From positions 62,001 to 126,000 of the forward strand of contig CACZFN010000017.1 of the NCBI GenBank assembly GCA_902780505.1: a stretch of 64,000 bases of DNA, read 5' to 3'. How positions within the stretch are numbered: the first letter of the stretch is position 1; every line of letters starts with the position of its first letter. This document shows positions 9,264 to 16,527 of the stretch, piece by piece. The notes beneath the pieces are model-generated. The model ran no database searches, was not told where the DNA came from, and was given only the letters and a program-made list of their open reading frames with translations. The translations under genes and the position numbers were made by a program. The DNA is from an uncultured Ruminococcus sp. (lineage in GTDB: Bacteria > Bacillota > Clostridia > Oscillospirales > Ruminococcaceae).

Positions 9264-9734
9264 TTATTGCAGCATTTCCTTTAATTTGTTCCTTGCGCGC
9301 AAAAGCTGAGATTTCACGGTGTTTGTTGATTTCTGAAGCATTTGCCCGATCTCGGAAACTGTCAGTCCGCTGAAATAGTAAAGCTCTATGATCTCACGAT
9401 AATCGTCATCAAGATGTTTAAGCGCTTCCCTTACAGCCATGATATCCTCTGCACTCGCTTCGCTGGTCCCGTAAAGTGTTTCACTGCCGAACATATCTTC
9501 ATTCAGTTCATCGCCGTATTTACGGTTGATAAGGAATTCCTTTGAACAGTTCACAGTCACCCTCAGAAGCCACGCCTTGCGGTGCTCCTCACTGTCAAAA
9601 GTCCTCTTTCTCCTGAAATAACGGTAGAACACATCTGAATATACGTCGTCGGCATCTGTCCTGTTCCTGACATACCGCATTGCCACGCCGAATATCATAT
9701 CGCTGTACTTTCTTACTATTTCTTCGTCATTCAT
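9264..9734 (-). CDS. ECF-type RNA polymerase sigma factor heading the transfer operon
   Basis: 156 aa from ATG 9734. Region 2 is visible as MIFGVAMRYVRNRTDADDVYSDVF and region 4 as LDDDYREIIELYYFSGLTVSEIG followed by the recognition helix STNTVKSQLLRARNKLKE. This is the two-domain ECF layout with normal length. An upstream in-frame extension to 9803 exists but overlaps a promoter-like motif and lacks family similarity, so the shorter start is preferred. No anti-sigma gene lies next to it; the next gene is a soluble 69-aa protein. Its own gene carries the motif TGCACCC-N15-GGGTAT, also found before three other genes, which suggests autoregulation. Confidence 0.9.
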   Translation of the reverse strand: MNDEEIVRKYSDMIFGVAMRYVRNRTDADDVYSDVFYRYFRRKRTFDSEEHRKAWLLRVTVNCSKEFLINRKYGDELNEDMFGSETLYGTSEASAEDIMAVREALKHLDDDYREIIELYYFSGLTVSEIGQMLQKSTNTVKSQLLRARNKLKEMLQ

Positions 9735-9739
9735 AAGTA

Positions 9740-9767
9740 ATACCCTTAAGTTCCGGATTTGGGTGCA
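9740..9767 (-). promoter_or_regulatory. TGCACCC-N15-GGGTAT motif, copy 1 (ECF sigma gene)
   Basis: On the minus strand TGCACCC (9767-9761) is followed after 15 nt by GGGTAT (9745-9740). The motif ends only 5 nt before the ATG of the sigma gene at 9734, so a transcript starting here would be nearly leaderless. Same bipartite pattern at 12319-12346, 14139-14166 and 18163-18191. Confidence 0.6.
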
Positions 9768-9872
9768 TATATCCAAAAGATTTTTTGAAGTCCCATATCC
9801 CATATTTTATAGTAAAAATCACGAGCTGACCTTCTCAATTATAATACAATTATAATATTTATCAGCGATTTC

Positions 9873-9891
9873 ATTTACCAAAATGGTAAAT
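9873..9891. promoter_or_regulatory. Palindromic operator ATTTACCA-AAA-TGGTAAAT
   Basis: A perfect 8-bp inverted repeat with a 3-bp centre, about 140 bp upstream of the sigma gene. On the minus strand TGGTAAATGA is followed 18 nt after the repeat by TATAAT, so the operator covers the -35 position of a putative distal promoter for the transfer operon. Two further copies lie at 15211-15229 and 15246-15264. Confidence 0.6.
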
Positions 9892-9976
9892 TCAAAAAAT
9901 TCGTCAAATTTCTACAAGGTATCACTATATTTTATTGAATTTTCTGTAAATAATTTACAAATAATTATACATATTT

Positions 9977-11299
9977 TTACATTTCCCGCATACTATAATC
10001 CTTATCTTCGTCAATAAGGTCAAGCATTATCCGTCCATATCTGGGATCGAATTGTGTTCCGAGTCCTTTTTCTATCTCCGCCCTGACCTTAGCCTGCGGC
10101 ATTACATCACGGTAGCTGCGCTTTGAACTCATTGCATCATACGCATCAGCAACTGCGATTATCCTTGCTATATCGGGGATCTCCTCCCCCTTCAGGCCGT
10201 CGGGGTAGCCCTTTCCGTCATATCTTTCATGGTGGTAATGGGCACCTATGCTAAGCAGAGGAAACTTGGTTATTTTCGATAGTATCTGCATACCCTTCAC
10301 CGGGTGTGACTTGATTATATTATATTCCGCATCATCAAGCGGCCCTTCTTTATTGATGATACTGCCGGGTATACCTATTTTTCCGACATCGTGCAAAAGC
10401 GCTATAAAGAAGATATCCTTACACTCACTGATACTTCTGCCGGATTCTCTTGCTATCATTTCGGAATATTCAGCCACCCTTGAAGAATGTCCGTGAGTAT
10501 AGCCGTCCTTAGCATCTATTGCCTCAGCAAGTGCAAAAGCCGTCTGCCCGAGGAGTATACGCATATTCTTCTGCTCGTCCTTCAGAAGTTCGACCTCACG
10601 CTTGTGGCCTTCATCTATCATATGGTTCATATCTATTATAGCGATGACTGCAAGCATAACGACAAGCGCAGCAAGTGCAAAATTAGTAAGTGATATACCG
10701 TACATAAACAGCTGTATCACCGCCACAGCAAACGGCAGCGTGGTAAACAGCAGAAGCGACACACTCAGCCGTTTGCCGATACGCTTATAATACTGCAATA
10801 TGACCGTCATCTGCAAAACAAGCACAATCAGCGGCAGTATATAAGAAACCGGATAAAAAGCTGAACGATGATACCTGTTTTGGTCATCAAAAGTATAATA
10901 AAGCCCCGTAAACTGTGATATAAAAACAAGTGCCATGCCAAAAAAGGTGATCCACCTTGAAGCCCTGAGTCTTTTAGGAAGCTTTTCAAGGCCGCCCTCG
11001 TTTTTGTATATATCCGAGATATACGAATTAAACGAGCACACTATCAGCAGTGTAAACATAAACACGCAGAAATTGCTTATCCTTACCATAGCATATGCAA
11101 GGCTGCCTGTCTGGCCCCTGTAGATATACGCATACCTGTCAAATATCAGAAGAAACATACCCTCAAGCGACATAAGCGTAAGTACGTGCTTACGCCTTGA
11201 AGTCACCTGTTTCATAAATAATGAAAAGAATGCGAGCAGACCACATACTGTCGCCATAGCAAGCATTATATTCACCTGATGTTCCCCAATTAACTCCAT
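9977..11299 (-). CDS. Membrane HD-GYP domain protein
   Basis: 440 aa. About seven hydrophobic segments fill residues 1-225. A short linker helix leads to an HD-GYP domain (~255-430) with HGHSSRVAEYSEMIA, LLHDVGKIGIP, KSHPVKGMQIL, HHERYDGKGYPDGL and ADAYDAMSS. The HD and GYP signatures are intact, so a metal-dependent phosphodiesterase is expected. HD-GYP enzymes typically degrade cyclic di-GMP, and a GGDEF protein is encoded near 59-61 kb. AAAGGGG precedes the ATG by 6 nt. The membrane part may sense a ligand; which one cannot be told. It is upstream of the transfer operon but separated by 170 AT-rich bases holding an operator. Confidence 0.88.
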   Translation of the reverse strand: MELIGEHQVNIMLAMATVCGLLAFFSLFMKQVTSRRKHVLTLMSLEGMFLLIFDRYAYIYRGQTGSLAYAMVRISNFCVFMFTLLIVCSFNSYISDIYKNEGGLEKLPKRLRASRWITFFGMALVFISQFTGLYYTFDDQNRYHRSAFYPVSYILPLIVLVLQMTVILQYYKRIGKRLSVSLLLFTTLPFAVAVIQLFMYGISLTNFALAALVVMLAVIAIIDMNHMIDEGHKREVELLKDEQKNMRILLGQTAFALAEAIDAKDGYTHGHSSRVAEYSEMIARESGRSISECKDIFFIALLHDVGKIGIPGSIINKEGPLDDAEYNIIKSHPVKGMQILSKITKFPLLSIGAHYHHERYDGKGYPDGLKGEEIPDIARIIAVADAYDAMSSKRSYRDVMPQAKVRAEIEKGLGTQFDPRYGRIMLDLIDEDKDYSMREM

Positions 11300-11341
11300 A
11301 TACTACCCCTTTATAATATTATATCAAGTTCCTGTTTATAA

Positions 11342-12259
11342 CTACACATCCTGTCCGAGAACGTGCTCAGGCTTAGGCTTGTTCATCTCAAGCTCACGCT
11401 GTTTTTGAGCATCCTGCTTGATCTTTATATATTGTTCCTCTCTCTGCTTCTGATGAAGTGAATTCTGCACAAATCCTGCATAGAATCGCTTTCCATCGTC
11501 TTTAAGGAAACTATCATGAACATTTTTAAGCCCGTTCCAGCCCTCGCCGCCGTTTTCAAGTATAGTCTGCCTGAAAGCAGGGCTGTCTATCATCGTGTTG
11601 GTCGATTCAATAAATCCTTTCTCTGTAAGCTTCTTACCGGATCTCTGCAAGATCTTCAGATTAACAAAGCCCGCCGTTGCATAAAGGACTGTATCCCTGA
11701 CATTATTATAATCATTACCCTCAAAATCAGCCTGCTCCAAAGATTTTTTATAATGCTCACTGTTGAAGACATCAAACTGCTCAGGCCCGGGCCCATCCGG
11801 CATATTTGCTTCTTGATGAACATTATCAGATGAATACCTCTCACCCATATCAGCGGCATCATCGACAAAGTGATCATCCATTTGTCTGAGCTTTTTAAGC
11901 CCCTTTGCAAGCGCATCAGGTTCCAGATCAAGCCCGAGTTTCCTGTTAAGATACAATATAAGCTCACGCATCTTATCCTTGCCTAACGCTTCGGCAAGTT
12001 CCTCGTAATTAGTCTTTCCTGACTTTCCTCTTTCAATAAGCCAGTCATCAATGTCATTAAGACTGTTGATAGCGCCCTGCACAAGGTCTTTTTTGCCTGA
12101 ATTAAGGTTTTTAAGGCTTTGCACAAACCCACCTGCCGCAGCAAGCTTTTCAGGATCTTTCTTGCCAATTTCCTCAATGCTTGCAATAAAGCCCGAAAGG
12201 GTAGCATCTTCGCCTAAGTTTGCAATATTTTCAGCCAGTGTTTTTTCTTTATTTGGCAT
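11342..12259 (-). CDS. Unknown soluble helical protein
   Basis: 305 aa, not recognised. It is mostly charged helices with no signal peptide or membrane segment. The N-terminus carries repeated Leu-rich helical stretches, and the C-terminus is a basic and Gln-rich coil (about residues 270-295). AAGGAGG lies 8 nt before the ATG. A copy of the TGCACCC-N15-GGGTAT motif is 60 nt upstream, shared with the gene upstream of it and with the sigma factor gene. That suggests common control rather than a function. It is followed by the HD-GYP gene after 42 bp. Confidence 0.6.
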   Translation of the reverse strand: MPNKEKTLAENIANLGEDATLSGFIASIEEIGKKDPEKLAAAGGFVQSLKNLNSGKKDLVQGAINSLNDIDDWLIERGKSGKTNYEELAEALGKDKMRELILYLNRKLGLDLEPDALAKGLKKLRQMDDHFVDDAADMGERYSSDNVHQEANMPDGPGPEQFDVFNSEHYKKSLEQADFEGNDYNNVRDTVLYATAGFVNLKILQRSGKKLTEKGFIESTNTMIDSPAFRQTILENGGEGWNGLKNVHDSFLKDDGKRFYAGFVQNSLHQKQREEQYIKIKQDAQKQRELEMNKPKPEHVLGQDV

Positions 12260-12318
12260 TGTATATCCTCCTTGACTACCTGATCATTCATATTTTAAGT
12301 TTACACGTTCTATATATA

Positions 12319-12346
12319 ATACCCCACTGCCGCACATTTGGGTGCA
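12319..12346 (-). promoter_or_regulatory. TGCACCC-N15-GGGTAT motif, copy 2
   Basis: On the minus strand TGCACCC (12346-12340), then 15 nt, then GGGTAT (12324-12319), followed by TATATATAGAA. It lies 60 nt before the start of the 305-aa protein. The tract after GGGTAT matches copies 3 and 4 (a TATA-like stretch, then AGAA or GGAA). Confidence 0.6.
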
Positions 12347-12354
12347 GAGGGGGG

Positions 12355-12395
12355 TTAAGGCAGCACCGCCCGACAAAGCTTATCGGGCGGCACAT
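12355..12395 (-). terminator. Hairpin after the 561-aa gene, fused to a half element of the dispersed repeat
   Basis: CCGCCCGA and TCGGGCGG form an 8-bp stem directly after the stop codon of the upstream minus-strand gene. The distal flank, TTAAGGCAGCACCGCC on the plus strand, matches one end of the dispersed repeat family. There is no long T run, so termination is inferred from position and stem strength. Confidence 0.5.
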
Positions 12396-12396
12396 A

Positions 12397-14082
12397 TCAA
12401 TCATCGTTAAAATAATCATTCGGCTTCAGTACAGGCGGCTCGACAACTCTATTCATCTGCATTGTCTGTTCGAGCTGCTGCTGTTCCATTCTTGCCCTAT
12501 TTGTATCCTCACGGATTATCTGGCGGCTGTATTTATACAGTTCTTCCATTATCTGCCTGCCGCTTCCGTCAAGGGCTTTTAATTTGATATCTTCAAGCTG
12601 CTCGGGTGTCTTTATCTTATTCATCATTCTCTTGAAGTCCGGCCTGCTCTTTATCATATCACTGTAATTTCTGATATTTTTTTCTGTCAGCAATGTTGAA
12701 GTCAGGCTGTCAAGTTCCTTATCAGCCATTGCATTTCCCGCACCTTCACGCTCCATATCGTCCATAGCTGCTTTATAGCTCTTTATCGTCTTTGCGATAG
12801 TCTGAACAGCAAGCATATCAGCAAGCATATCCATGGTTCTTTTCTTCTGGGCTTCAAAGCTGTTATCAATGCCCTTGACCTCGGCTGTCTTCTTATAGGT
12901 GTTCTGAATACTCTGAATATTCTTCCGTTCAGCAGCAAGGTCAATGCTTTCTACTGCCTTTTCAGCTTCACTGTTTTCAACATCAGACATCATTTTCAGA
13001 ACTGTGGGATCTTTCAGATGTTCTTTTGCGATAGCAGCCGCTTTCTGTGCGAAGGGATCGTTATACTTTGCCGCTTCTGCTTCAAGCTGTTTAAGCTGTA
13101 TGACACGAAGCGCGTAAATAAACTGTGTATCCTTTTTAAGGCGGCGGCGTTTTTCTTCCTCCTCCTCGTCCTCACGGGCGGTACAGCTGTCTATCGTATC
13201 CTGAACAGTCTTGCTCAGCGCCTTATTCTCGCCTGAATTGATCGTTCTCTGAAGTTCTTTAAGGTCAGTTGCAACAAGCTGGCTTTCAAGCTCATTTGTA
13301 AACTCGTCCTTATTATTCTGACGTTCTTCAAAGCTAAGCGGCAGCGACGCTCTGCTTACAGAGCTTGCCACAGCAGGACTGACAGTGCGTTCCTTTTCGG
13401 GCTTTTTAAGTTCTGTCAGATACTTATTTGAGAAAGTATCCATATGCTCATCAAGGCTGTACATATCCTTCTGAAGCTTATCGCCTATAGCCCTGAGCGA
13501 TACAGGATCAGGGTTGGCGCTGTCCTGTTCCTTTGCCCATTCCCTGTCATGTGCCTCGATTCTTTCAAGGTCTTTATTCACCTGTGTAAGGCCGATATCA
13601 TCAAACGCCCTTTCAAGTGCATCATGCCCGACTTGGTCATTCACCATATTAAGATATGCATAATTAGGATCCTTTTCTGCGGCAGGCGCAGGCATATCAT
13701 CAGTAATGTCAGCATAAGGTTCATCACTTGCAAGCAGTTTTCTCCCGGGTGCCCTGCCGATATCAAGTCCCTCAAGCACGCAAAGTGTTCTCTTTTTGAG
13801 CCTTTTTGTCACAGCCTTTAAGTTATCACGCCCACGAACGTTTGCATAGCTTTTATCAAGCGTATCAAGAACCATAAGCTTTTCAGACAAAAACTTTTTT
13901 ATTTCCGTGTCTTCTATATTATATGACTTACGCTCAAAACCGAATATCTGTGCCGATTTTTTGCACAGAAACTTCAGCTTTTTCTTTACAGGATCATTAT
14001 TCGGGCAAAGCAGATAAAGCATTTTGAGCAATGCGGTATCATCAAGCACAGCTTTTGAATATGTTTTTATTTTCTTCGGCAT
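12397..14082 (-). CDS. Large unknown helical/coiled-coil protein
   Basis: 561 aa, not recognised. The composition is strongly charged and helical with a Glu-rich then Arg-rich segment (DEEEEEKRRR, about residue 305). No signal peptide, membrane helix or Cys pairs are seen. A Gln/Met-rich stretch lies near the C-terminus. GGAGGGAAAG precedes the ATG. The TGCACCC-N15-GGGTAT motif is 57 nt upstream, as for the next gene and the ECF sigma gene, so the three may be co-expressed. Its place beside a transfer operon makes an element-borne structural or effector-like protein possible, but this is only inference from position. Confidence 0.6.
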   Translation of the reverse strand: MPKKIKTYSKAVLDDTALLKMLYLLCPNNDPVKKKLKFLCKKSAQIFGFERKSYNIEDTEIKKFLSEKLMVLDTLDKSYANVRGRDNLKAVTKRLKKRTLCVLEGLDIGRAPGRKLLASDEPYADITDDMPAPAAEKDPNYAYLNMVNDQVGHDALERAFDDIGLTQVNKDLERIEAHDREWAKEQDSANPDPVSLRAIGDKLQKDMYSLDEHMDTFSNKYLTELKKPEKERTVSPAVASSVSRASLPLSFEERQNNKDEFTNELESQLVATDLKELQRTINSGENKALSKTVQDTIDSCTAREDEEEEEKRRRLKKDTQFIYALRVIQLKQLEAEAAKYNDPFAQKAAAIAKEHLKDPTVLKMMSDVENSEAEKAVESIDLAAERKNIQSIQNTYKKTAEVKGIDNSFEAQKKRTMDMLADMLAVQTIAKTIKSYKAAMDDMEREGAGNAMADKELDSLTSTLLTEKNIRNYSDMIKSRPDFKRMMNKIKTPEQLEDIKLKALDGSGRQIMEELYKYSRQIIREDTNRARMEQQQLEQTMQMNRVVEPPVLKPNDYFNDD

Positions 14083-14138
14083 AAGGCTTTCCCTCCGTAT
14101 CTACAGATCCAAAAACAGTTTGGAACTTTCTGTATAAT

Positions 14139-14166
14139 ATACCCCGCCATCAAGGTTTTGGGTGCA
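14139..14166 (-). promoter_or_regulatory. TGCACCC-N15-GGGTAT motif, copy 3
   Basis: On the minus strand TGCACCC (14166-14160), 15 nt, GGGTAT (14144-14139), then ATTATACAGAA. It lies 57 nt before the start of the 561-aa gene. Confidence 0.6.
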
Positions 14167-14208
14167 AATCTTCCATAACCCCATGACCGCTGACACGAAA
14201 GAGCAGTG

Positions 14209-15072
14209 TCACCTGATATTGACGCCCTTCTTTTCATTATACGAAACAGTAAGAGAGTATTCATTGCCGTTTTCATCAGTAAGGGTAATGGTATTATCGT
14301 CTTCTTCATATATCGTCATATTCAATACCGCCCCATTGCCGGATCCTTCTATATCAGCCTTGCTTATCTTCGGATCACTTACCTCGACACTCCATTCTGT
14401 AGTCAGTGGGTACCTGGCTTCATCAAGCATTACCACACAGCTATAGCGATACCTGTGTGAAAACAGCACGATACTGCCTATAAAAAACACACCGCCGCAT
14501 ACACAAACGGCAATTATCATTGATGACCTGTCGTGCATAGCAAAATAGAACAGCGCAAGTGCCATCGCTATGCAAAACAGAAATGACAGAAGCCGCCACG
14601 GGAAGTTATACACAAGCACTTTCAGGCTGCTTAACGCACATATCACATAAAAAGCTGATGTCGCTGACAAAAGTGCATCTTTTAGGCGGCCGTTTTCAAT
14701 AAATGCACGCTTTAAAAAATAAGCATATGTAACACAAAGTGCAGATATCAGCACCCACTTGAAGAACACTGTAAGTGCTTCCCTGTCAAAAGGCGTCTTT
14801 ATAAGTGCTGCGGCAAATTGTGAGCCTAAAAGCATTACCCCCGTCATAAATGCACAATCCACAGGCTTTTTGGTCTTTAAAGCTATCACAAGCACAAAGG
14901 CGATCCACAGTGCAGGAGATGCCGATATACTGTAAAGTGAACTTTTATCAGGGGCGAGCAGTGCCATAAGAGCCGTCAGCACACCGGCAGCAGCGGTGAA
15001 TACAGAAAGCAGCTTTATGCTTATCTCAAGCCTTTCAAAGCGGCTCAGCAGTTCATTTTTCATTCTTTCCAT
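14209..15072 (-). CDS. Polytopic membrane protein with C-terminal Ig-like extracytoplasmic domain
   Basis: 287 aa, no family assigned. A short charged N-terminus is followed by about eight hydrophobic segments (residues ~18-205). A beta-rich domain of ~75 residues ends with a LTVSYNEKK-type strand, reminiscent of bacterial Ig-like (BIG2) folds. The protein at 23081-23911 has the same architecture, and both lie next to partner-switching and YdcF genes, so they look like paralogues in duplicated loci. AAGGAAG precedes the ATG by 6 nt. A TATAAT at about 15183-15188 and two ATTTACCA palindromes sit in the divergent promoter region upstream. Confidence 0.65.
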   Translation of the reverse strand: MERMKNELLSRFERLEISIKLLSVFTAAAGVLTALMALLAPDKSSLYSISASPALWIAFVLVIALKTKKPVDCAFMTGVMLLGSQFAAALIKTPFDREALTVFFKWVLISALCVTYAYFLKRAFIENGRLKDALLSATSAFYVICALSSLKVLVYNFPWRLLSFLFCIAMALALFYFAMHDRSSMIIAVCVCGGVFFIGSIVLFSHRYRYSCVVMLDEARYPLTTEWSVEVSDPKISKADIEGSGNGAVLNMTIYEEDDNTITLTDENGNEYSLTVSYNEKKGVNIR

Positions 15073-15210
15073 TTATACTTCCTTCATTTTCGCCAAAGGT
15101 ATCACCTTAACACCGTCATACCTTTTACCATATCTCAGCGAGCATCTGAGAACAGCATTATCCACATTATTACATACATATACATTATAGCATATTTTCC
15201 CACAAAAGTC

Positions 15211-15264
15211 ATTTACCACTTTGGTACATTATAAACTTTTTGTGAATTTATCGGAATGGTAAAT
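15211..15264. promoter_or_regulatory. Two palindromic operators between divergent genes
   Basis: ATTTACCA-CTT-TGGTACAT (15211-15229) and ATTTATCG-GAA-TGGTAAAT (15246-15264) match the perfect palindrome at 9873-9891. Each has TGGTAAATGA oriented toward a TATAAT about 20 nt away: leftward toward the 15072 gene, and rightward toward TGATATAAT near 15284-15292 for the STAS gene. The sites therefore overlap the -35 position of both promoters, suggesting one regulator controls both. Confidence 0.6.
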
Positions 15265-15367
15265 GACATGGGATTTTTTTGTGATATAATGTATTGTACA
15301 GGAAATGCTGAATGATCTGGATGTATGCGTCACGGGATTTCCTGCAGCCCGGTCAAGGAGGATCATT

Positions 15368-15664
15368 ATGACTGTAAGCAGGTCTTTAAAAGGAAAATGT
15401 GCTGTTTTGAAAATCAGCGGCAGGATAGACACAATAACCGCGCCAAAACTTGAAAAAGAAATAAGAGAGGTATTTGAAAACTTTAAGGAAATCGTTCTTG
15501 ACTTTTCAGAGCTTGACTATATCTCCTCGGCGGGGCTAAGGGTTCTTGTGGCGATACAGAAATCCCTTGATAATGACCGCACCATGACCATAACATCGTG
15601 CAGTGATGATATTCTTGATATTTTTGAGATAACCGGGTTTATAGACGTATTTACTATCAAGTGA
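15368..15664 (+). CDS. STAS-domain anti-sigma factor antagonist (SpoIIAA/RsbV type)
   Basis: 99 aa (98 after the initiator Met), the normal size of a single STAS domain. The phospho-acceptor loop YISSAGLRVL is intact, with the conserved Ser expected to be phosphorylated by an RsbW/SpoIIAB-type kinase and dephosphorylated by a PP2C/SpoIIE phosphatase. AAGGAGG lies 7 nt before ATG 15368, which decides this start over an upstream in-frame extension. It is followed after 9 bp by an anti-sigma-like gene. A close paralogue is encoded at 19723-20022. An extended -10 (TGATATAAT) and palindromic operators lie upstream. Confidence 0.9.
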   Translation: MTVSRSLKGKCAVLKISGRIDTITAPKLEKEIREVFENFKEIVLDFSELDYISSAGLRVLVAIQKSLDNDRTMTITSCSDDILDIFEITGFIDVFTIK

Positions 15665-15673
15665 GGGAAAAAT

Positions 15674-16306
15674 ATGAAAACTGATGTAATTTCGATTTAC
15701 AGTGACCTTAAAGGCAGAGAAGAAGCACTTGACGCGGCTGACCGTTTCCTGTCCTACAACAATATAAGCGGAAAGGCTGCAAAACATATCAGACTTCTGA
15801 CAGAAGAAGCAGTCTGCCTTGTTCACGGGATAATGGACGGATTCAGAGGCGACATCTGGCTTGAAAGCGAAAAAGCAGATGACAAGATACTTTGCCGTAT
15901 ATGCATTACTGCACAGAGCAGCGTTACGGGTTATCAGGAGGATCAGCTGCTTTCGGTAGCAACAAGCGGCAGAAACGAGGAAGCTAAAGGCATACTCGGC
16001 AAGATAAGGGAACTTATCCGCCTAAGCACACAGCGCCCCGCAGCATTTGAAGAAAGCAATGAAGACTTTGACGACTGGTACTATATGGGCGCACCACACG
16101 GGGAATCAAGAATGATAGATGATTACTATATCGGATACTGGTCACTTGACAGCTACCGCACAAGCTTAGAGAACAAGCAGTCTGAGGCACCGCGCATGGA
16201 AGAACAGGACGAGCTTGAAAGGTCTATAATCGCAAGCCTTGCTGACGATGTAAAGATATGGATAAAACGCGATACGACAAAGGTCGTTATCGAAAAGAAG
16301 GTTTAA
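15674..16306 (+). CDS. Degenerate anti-sigma kinase-like (HATPase-related) protein
   Basis: 210 aa. The N-terminal ~95 residues resemble the N-box region of RsbW/SpoIIAB-type ATPases (HIRLLTEEAVCLVHGI), but the Asn that binds Mg-ATP and the Gly-rich G1/G2 boxes are not evident. The rest is acidic and unrecognised, with a DWYYMG segment and a C-terminal strand KVVIEKKV. The gene follows the STAS gene by 9 bp, the usual place for its kinase partner. It may bind the antagonist without phosphorylating it. The real kinase with intact boxes is at 22220-22624. Confidence 0.55.
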   Translation: MKTDVISIYSDLKGREEALDAADRFLSYNNISGKAAKHIRLLTEEAVCLVHGIMDGFRGDIWLESEKADDKILCRICITAQSSVTGYQEDQLLSVATSGRNEEAKGILGKIRELIRLSTQRPAAFEESNEDFDDWYYMGAPHGESRMIDDYYIGYWSLDSYRTSLENKQSEAPRMEEQDELERSIIASLADDVKIWIKRDTTKVVIEKKV

Positions 16307-16341
16307 GCCGGCATATCGTCGCACACGGCTGTACGGTTCAA

Positions 16342-16385
16342 ATATCACAACAACTATATATTGTTGCTGTCCCCGGATGTGATAT
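16342..16385 (+). other. Nested hairpin after partner-switching operon
   Basis: ATATCACA (16342-16349) pairs with TGTGATAT (16378-16385) and encloses CAACAA/TTGTTG (16348-16353 with 16361-16366). The only weakness as a terminator is the missing T run. The rest of 16307-16527 is AT-rich and holds a likely -10 (TTATAG/TATAGT) for the next gene. Confidence 0.4.
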
Positions 16386-16527
16386 ACATCATTTCGGTGG
16401 CGTATATGATTATTAATTTAATATATATAAAATAATAATGAAATATGTCAAAAGCTGTGTTATAGTTAATTATAGAAATGCCTGATGATAAAAGGCGTTT
16501 CAACGTGGAATAATAAGGAGGAAATCA

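Noticed and set aside
9264..9803. Longer start at 9803 for the ECF sigma factor
   Set aside because: The extra 23 residues do not resemble sigma region 2 and would place the TGCACCC/GGGTAT motif inside the gene.
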